Assembly (NCBI GenBank): GCA_002700865.1
Contig: PAFB01000071.1
Span: 1 to 17,238, forward strand
DNA: 17,238 nucleotides
Source of the DNA: Rhodospirillaceae bacterium
Lineage (GTDB): Bacteria > Pseudomonadota > Alphaproteobacteria > UBA7985
Reading direction: 5' to 3'
The stretch's first letter is position 1. Every line of letters begins with the position of its first letter. The notes under the pieces were generated by a model. That model made no database searches. It saw nothing but the letters and a program-made list of their open reading frames with translations, and was not told where the DNA came from. Positions 14,434 to 17,238 of this stretch are shown piece after piece. Made by a program: the position numbers and the translations under genes.

Positions 14434-15762
14434 TCAAGACGCGCTCAGGTCAAATTCATCGTTGATCACATGGGACAGCTCCCACAGACATTGCTCCCGC
14501 GTGGGCTGAAAATCGCGTTCGACCCACCAAGCCTCAATCCGCCGGATCAGCTGCCCAACCGCCGGGCCGGGCGCGACGCCCAAGTCGATGGCGTCCTGAC
14601 CGCTGATGGGCAGCTGGACGGGCTGAAAATTCTGGATTTGCCGGACAAAATCAGTGCTCGCCGGGGTGTTCATTTCAGCAGCATCCAGCAACAGGCGGTC
14701 CAGCGACGCGTCCGGGCCATCAAGATACAGCGCCCAGTTCAGCGTCTTCGCCGGGACTGAAGTGCTCAACCGTAACAGCGCTTCGCGGTCGCGGTTAGAG
14801 ATCTTAAAGCGTGCCGCGAGCGCTTGCAGGCGGGCTTCATCGCGGTGCAGCACCGCCGCAAGTCGCCGCCACAGGCCCGGTTGGTCGTGCAGTTCCTCCA
14901 ACGTCATCAGCCGGTCGAGCAGGCTGAAATCATCGATGCGGGTGCGGTGGGCTGTCTGGGTTGGCAAGACCTGCGCCAAAACCCCATGCTCCGCCATGGT
15001 GCGCAGGGTATCTAGCACGCGCGGGCCGACCATGATCTTGGCCAGTTCCTGCCGAATGCGTTCACCGGACAAAGCCGCCATTTCCGGGGCCTGCGCCGCC
15101 AGCGCCCGCGCTGTCGCACCGTCCCACTCGCGCAGGCCAAAGCGCGCGTGAAAGCGATAGGCGCGCAGGATACGCAAGCGGTCTTCCGCGATCCGTTCAG
15201 TTGCGTTGCCAACAAACCGTGTATGGCCCGCCTCCAAATCCTCCAACCCACCGAAATAGTCGTACAGTAAGCCTTTTCGGTCGACTGACATGGCGTTGTA
15301 GGTGAAATCACGCCGCGCCGCGTCTTGTCGCCAGTCTTCGGTAAAGCGCACTTTGGCGTGCCTGCCGTCGGTCTCGATGTCCTCACGCAGCGTGGTGATT
15401 TCGAAGGTGCCGCGGCTTTCCGGCGCAACCGCCATAACCGTCCCGTGCTCGATACCGACGGGAATGGTTTTCCAGCCCGCCCGGGTCAAGCGCCGAGTCA
15501 CGGTGTTGGGGTGGAGTGGGGTGGCGATATCGACATCGCCTTGACCAAACTCACCCAGCACCAGATCCCGCACACAGCCACCGACAAAGCGCGCGTCCCC
15601 GCCCAGCAAGTCGATCAGCTTCGTCGCTGCCCCGCCGTGCGCTGTCAGCAGCAGGCTCGCATCGACCGTCGCGACCGGGTCGTCACGCTGCGGGAGAACC
15701 GGCGATTGCGGAGTTGAGGCGTCTGTAAGGGGTGGGTCGTTTTCGGTGTCTGCGGCTGTCAT
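14434..15762 (-). CDS. cca: CCA tRNA nucleotidyltransferase / poly(A) polymerase family
   Basis: 442 aa. Adds or repairs the 3' CCA of tRNAs. After about 38 residues of low-complexity N-terminus come the class II nucleotidyltransferase motifs: FVGGCVRDLVLG (59-70), catalytic GDVDIAT (75-81) with D76 and D78, RRDFTYNAM (150-158), and EDRLRILRAYRFHARFG (193-209), followed by the RNA-binding helical region. The ATG at 15762 overlaps the Nudix stop as ATGA. The frame is open 26 codons upstream, but those lie inside the Nudix gene. Poly(A) polymerase activity cannot be excluded, though the DUF1285-Nudix-cca order supports CCA addition. The tRNA-Gln nearby already encodes its CCA, so the role there would be repair. 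Confidence 0.93.
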   Translation of the reverse strand: MTAADTENDPPLTDASTPQSPVLPQRDDPVATVDASLLLTAHGGAATKLIDLLGGDARFVGGCVRDLVLGEFGQGDVDIATPLHPNTVTRRLTRAGWKTIPVGIEHGTVMAVAPESRGTFEITTLREDIETDGRHAKVRFTEDWRQDAARRDFTYNAMSVDRKGLLYDYFGGLEDLEAGHTRFVGNATERIAEDRLRILRAYRFHARFGLREWDGATARALAAQAPEMAALSGERIRQELAKIMVGPRVLDTLRTMAEHGVLAQVLPTQTAHRTRIDDFSLLDRLMTLEELHDQPGLWRRLAAVLHRDEARLQALAARFKISNRDREALLRLSTSVPAKTLNWALYLDGPDASLDRLLLDAAEMNTPASTDFVRQIQNFQPVQLPISGQDAIDLGVAPGPAVGQLIRRIEAWWVERDFQPTREQCLWELSHVINDEFDLSAS

Positions 15763-16394
15763 GGGTTCTGAAAGGGTCGGTTGAGATCGGCGCACAGGCG
15801 CTCTGCGAACCCGTGTAGCATGGCCGCGGTCGCGCCCCAAAGGTAACGGCCATCAATATCCATGGCCCACCAGTGCCGCAGGGCGCTACCGCCAAACCGC
15901 GCACCGTCGCGCCGCCAGTTTTCCGCCACCAGAAACCGGTCCAGAGGCACCTCAAAAATCTCCGCCACCTCACTTTCCTGTGGCGTCCACAGCGCAGGCG
16001 GCTGTACCAGCGCCACAAAGGGCGCGACGTCGTAGCCTGTGCGGGTGGCGTAGCGGGGCAGTGCGGCGAGAACGTCGGCGCGGGCGATGTCCAGCCCGAC
16101 TTCCTCGCGCGTCTCCCGGCGTGCGGTATCCTGCAAATCCCTGTCTTCAGGTTCTGCGCGCCCGCCGGGAAAGGAAATCTGCCCCGGATGCTTGGGCAGG
16201 TGCGCGGCGCGCTGGGTCAGCACCAGCGAAACGCCAGCACCGGTATCCAGCAAAATCACCATCACAGCGCTGGCCTGCCGGGTCGGATTGCTGCCGTCGG
16301 CGCGCAGATCGTCGCCAAAGCGCGGCGCGCGCTCAGCCTCACCGTGGCCCCAGGCGCTGATGAGGGTGCGCAGGTGAACAGGGTTCAGGGTCAC
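15759..16394 (-). CDS. CoA pyrophosphatase, Nudix family (NudL-like)
   Basis: 211 aa from GTG 16394. Hydrolyses CoA or acyl-CoA to phosphopantetheine and 3',5'-ADP. The UPF0035 signature of CoA-type enzymes, LTQRAAHLPKHPGQISFPGG (59-78), runs into the Nudix box GGRAEPED-x6-TARRETREEVG (77-100). An ATG at 16436 would add 14 residues but overlap DUF1285 by 46 nt; the GTG at 16394 makes a GTGA 4-nt overlap with the DUF1285 stop, matching the ATGA overlap with cca, and is preferred. Middle gene of a three-gene operon. CoA specificity rests on the extended signature. Confidence 0.88.
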   Translation of the reverse strand: MTLNPVHLRTLISAWGHGEAERAPRFGDDLRADGSNPTRQASAVMVILLDTGAGVSLVLTQRAAHLPKHPGQISFPGGRAEPEDRDLQDTARRETREEVGLDIARADVLAALPRYATRTGYDVAPFVALVQPPALWTPQESEVAEIFEVPLDRFLVAENWRRDGARFGGSALRHWWAMDIDGRYLWGATAAMLHGFAERLCADLNRPFQNP

Positions 16395-16906
16395 GGGTCC
16401 AACCCAGCGAGCGAAAAGGCCTGACCGCCGGACCACACAACCATGCCTGTCTCAGGCCTTGCCCCGCTGGTCGGGTCTTCGACTGCCAAGTCCACGAGCT
16501 GATAGAACACCGCCCGGTTCAGCCGCGCCGTCAGCCCGTCCCGCACCAGCAGAACCGGCAGCGGCTCTCCGGTTTCAGCGTCCAGGGTAAAGCTAAGCGG
16601 GTGATCCGTATCTGCGACCACGCGGTCGCCGACGTTGGTTTCAAAAGTCAGCCGCTGCTCCCGCCCAGAGCCTTCCACTGACATGAGAACGGCGATAAAC
16701 GGCGTCTTCTCCACCACCACTTCACCGCGCTCCGCCGGGGTCTGCAGGAAATAGCGGCCATCGGCCTCCACCCGCAGCACCGAGGCAAACAGCCGGACCA
16801 GCGCTTTTCGATTGATCTTGGAACCTTGGTAAAACCAATCACCATTGGCGGCGATGCGCATGTCAAGGTCTTGGATATTGCGCGGAACGCGGATTGGCTG
16901 AGTCAT
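16391..16906 (-). CDS. DUF1285 family protein
   Basis: 171 aa, soluble, no signal peptide. It matches DUF1285: MRIAANGDWFYQGSKINRK (16-34), LVRLFASVLRVEADGRYFLQ (36-55), TPAERGEVVVEKTPFIAVL (56-74), and a C-terminal GMVVWSGGQAFSLAG. The function is unknown to me. First gene of the DUF1285-Nudix-cca operon, an arrangement I recall as common in alphaproteobacteria. GGAG lies about 11 nt before the ATG at 16906. The 242-bp stretch upstream, toward the tRNA, should hold the operon promoter. Confidence 0.88.
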   Translation of the reverse strand: MTQPIRVPRNIQDLDMRIAANGDWFYQGSKINRKALVRLFASVLRVEADGRYFLQTPAERGEVVVEKTPFIAVLMSVEGSGREQRLTFETNVGDRVVADTDHPLSFTLDAETGEPLPVLLVRDGLTARLNRAVFYQLVDLAVEDPTSGARPETGMVVWSGGQAFSLAGLDP

Positions 16907-17030
16907 GAGGGCGATGGGCTCCGTAGGCGCGGCTTGTGGTCGATAAGGACTAGGTAGAACAAGCCGGCGTCAAGACAAAGGCCTGCGCCACGGGCACAAG
17001 GTCTGCGCCGCAGGAAACAGGGGAGGGCGG

Positions 17031-17062
17031 AACAAGGGAGCAAGCGAGCAAGGGAACAAAAA
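17031..17062. repeat. Degenerate 8-bp purine-rich tandem repeat
   Basis: AACAAGGG, AGCAAGCG, AGCAAGGG and AACAAAAA follow each other exactly, period 8. It lies in the 242-bp non-coding stretch between tRNA-Gln and DUF1285. Open frames through this stretch have low-complexity translations and no ribosome sites, so I treat it as non-coding leader or spacer. Confidence 0.55.
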
Positions 17063-17148
17063 CAGGCAGGCGGCCAGATTGGCGAACAGACGTGCGCACA
17101 GGCGCGCACTCACTGGCTCTTTTCCACGAAGACGAAGAAAAAGAAAGG

Positions 17149-17222
17149 TGGCTGGGGCACCAGGATTCGAACCTGGGATCACCGGACCAAAACCGGATGC
17201 CTTACCGCTTGGCCATGCCCCA
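17149..17222 (-). tRNA. tRNA-Gln (anticodon TTG)
   Basis: Minus-strand cloverleaf of 74 nt including an encoded CCA. Acceptor TGGGGCA pairs with TGCCCCA, discriminator G; D arm GCC-AAGCGGTAA-GGC; anticodon stem CCGG/CCGG around TTTTGGT, placing TTG at 34-36; T arm CCAGG-TTCGAAT-CCTGG. The outermost anticodon-stem pair is a T-T mismatch. The anticodon reads CAA and, with a modified wobble U, CAG; the U34 is of the type modified by MnmEG/MnmC. The 5' flank and promoter lie at or beyond the right edge. A pyrimidine-rich run (TTTCTTTTTCTTC) directly follows the CCA. Confidence 0.95.
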
Positions 17223-17238
17223 ACCGATGGATTGGTTA

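Noticed and set aside
17092..17109. GTGCGC-n6-GCGCAC hairpin downstream of tRNA-Gln
   Set aside because: No T-run follows on the minus strand; may be chance in GC-rich DNA.
16907..17182. Open frames on the minus strand between DUF1285 and beyond tRNA-Gln
   Set aside because: Low-complexity translations, no ribosome sites, and one overlaps the tRNA.
17149..17222. tRNA-Gln 3' end as an integration site for a mobile element
   Set aside because: No integrase and no repeated copy of the tRNA 3' end is present in the window; the downstream genes are a housekeeping operon.

Overview
This window looks like ordinary chromosome from a GC-rich alphaproteobacterium, most likely Rhodobacterales or a relative. 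The basis is my memory of gene order, not a database search: dapF-mtaB-ftsY as a tight operon, DUF1285-Nudix-cca as another, a 41-residue L36 ending in NPRFKARQG, a stand-alone molybdopterin-binding protein of about 330 residues, and an Atm1-type exporter. I see no integrase, transposase, phage gene, CRISPR array or plasmid function.

Layout. At the left edge is the 5' end of a minus-strand gene for an exported protein (1-110). The minus-strand operon dapF-mtaB-ftsY follows (236-3535), with overlapping start and stop codons. Divergent from dapF is rlmJ on the plus strand (3620-4423), starting at TTG. Next come a 44-residue membrane microprotein on the minus strand (4459-4593) and an AT-rich spacer. 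A plus-strand pair encodes a methyltransferase and a molybdopterin-binding protein (4952-6574). A convergent DUF2278 gene (6585-7250) faces them. The plus-strand pair mnmC and an Atm1-like ABC exporter spans 7343-10861 and converges on a divergent pyruvate kinase (10874-12301). Then come the L36 gene with a good terminator, a secreted TPR protein, a convergent GntR/FCD regulator (13530-14330), the operon DUF1285-Nudix-cca (14434-16906, minus strand), and tRNA-Gln(TTG) (17149-17222, minus strand).

How the genes relate. RNA maturation and translation dominate: MtaB modifies A37 of tRNA, MnmC finishes wobble U34, the CCA enzyme builds tRNA 3' ends, RlmJ methylates 23S rRNA, L36 is a ribosomal protein, and FtsY brings ribosomes to the membrane. 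The tRNA-Gln(UUG) belongs to the class of tRNAs modified at U34 by the MnmEG/MnmC route. The rest is core metabolism (DapF, pyruvate kinase, CoA pyrophosphatase, molybdenum cofactor-related protein) and export.

I did not find a clearly new multi-gene system. The points most worth a second look are small: a perfectly adjacent 2 x 26-bp tandem repeat that duplicates the start region of the GntR gene; three 11-bp-phased Pho-box-like repeats before the TPR gene; a pyruvate kinase with several altered active-site positions; a membrane microprotein; and a repeat-built acidic linker in FtsY.
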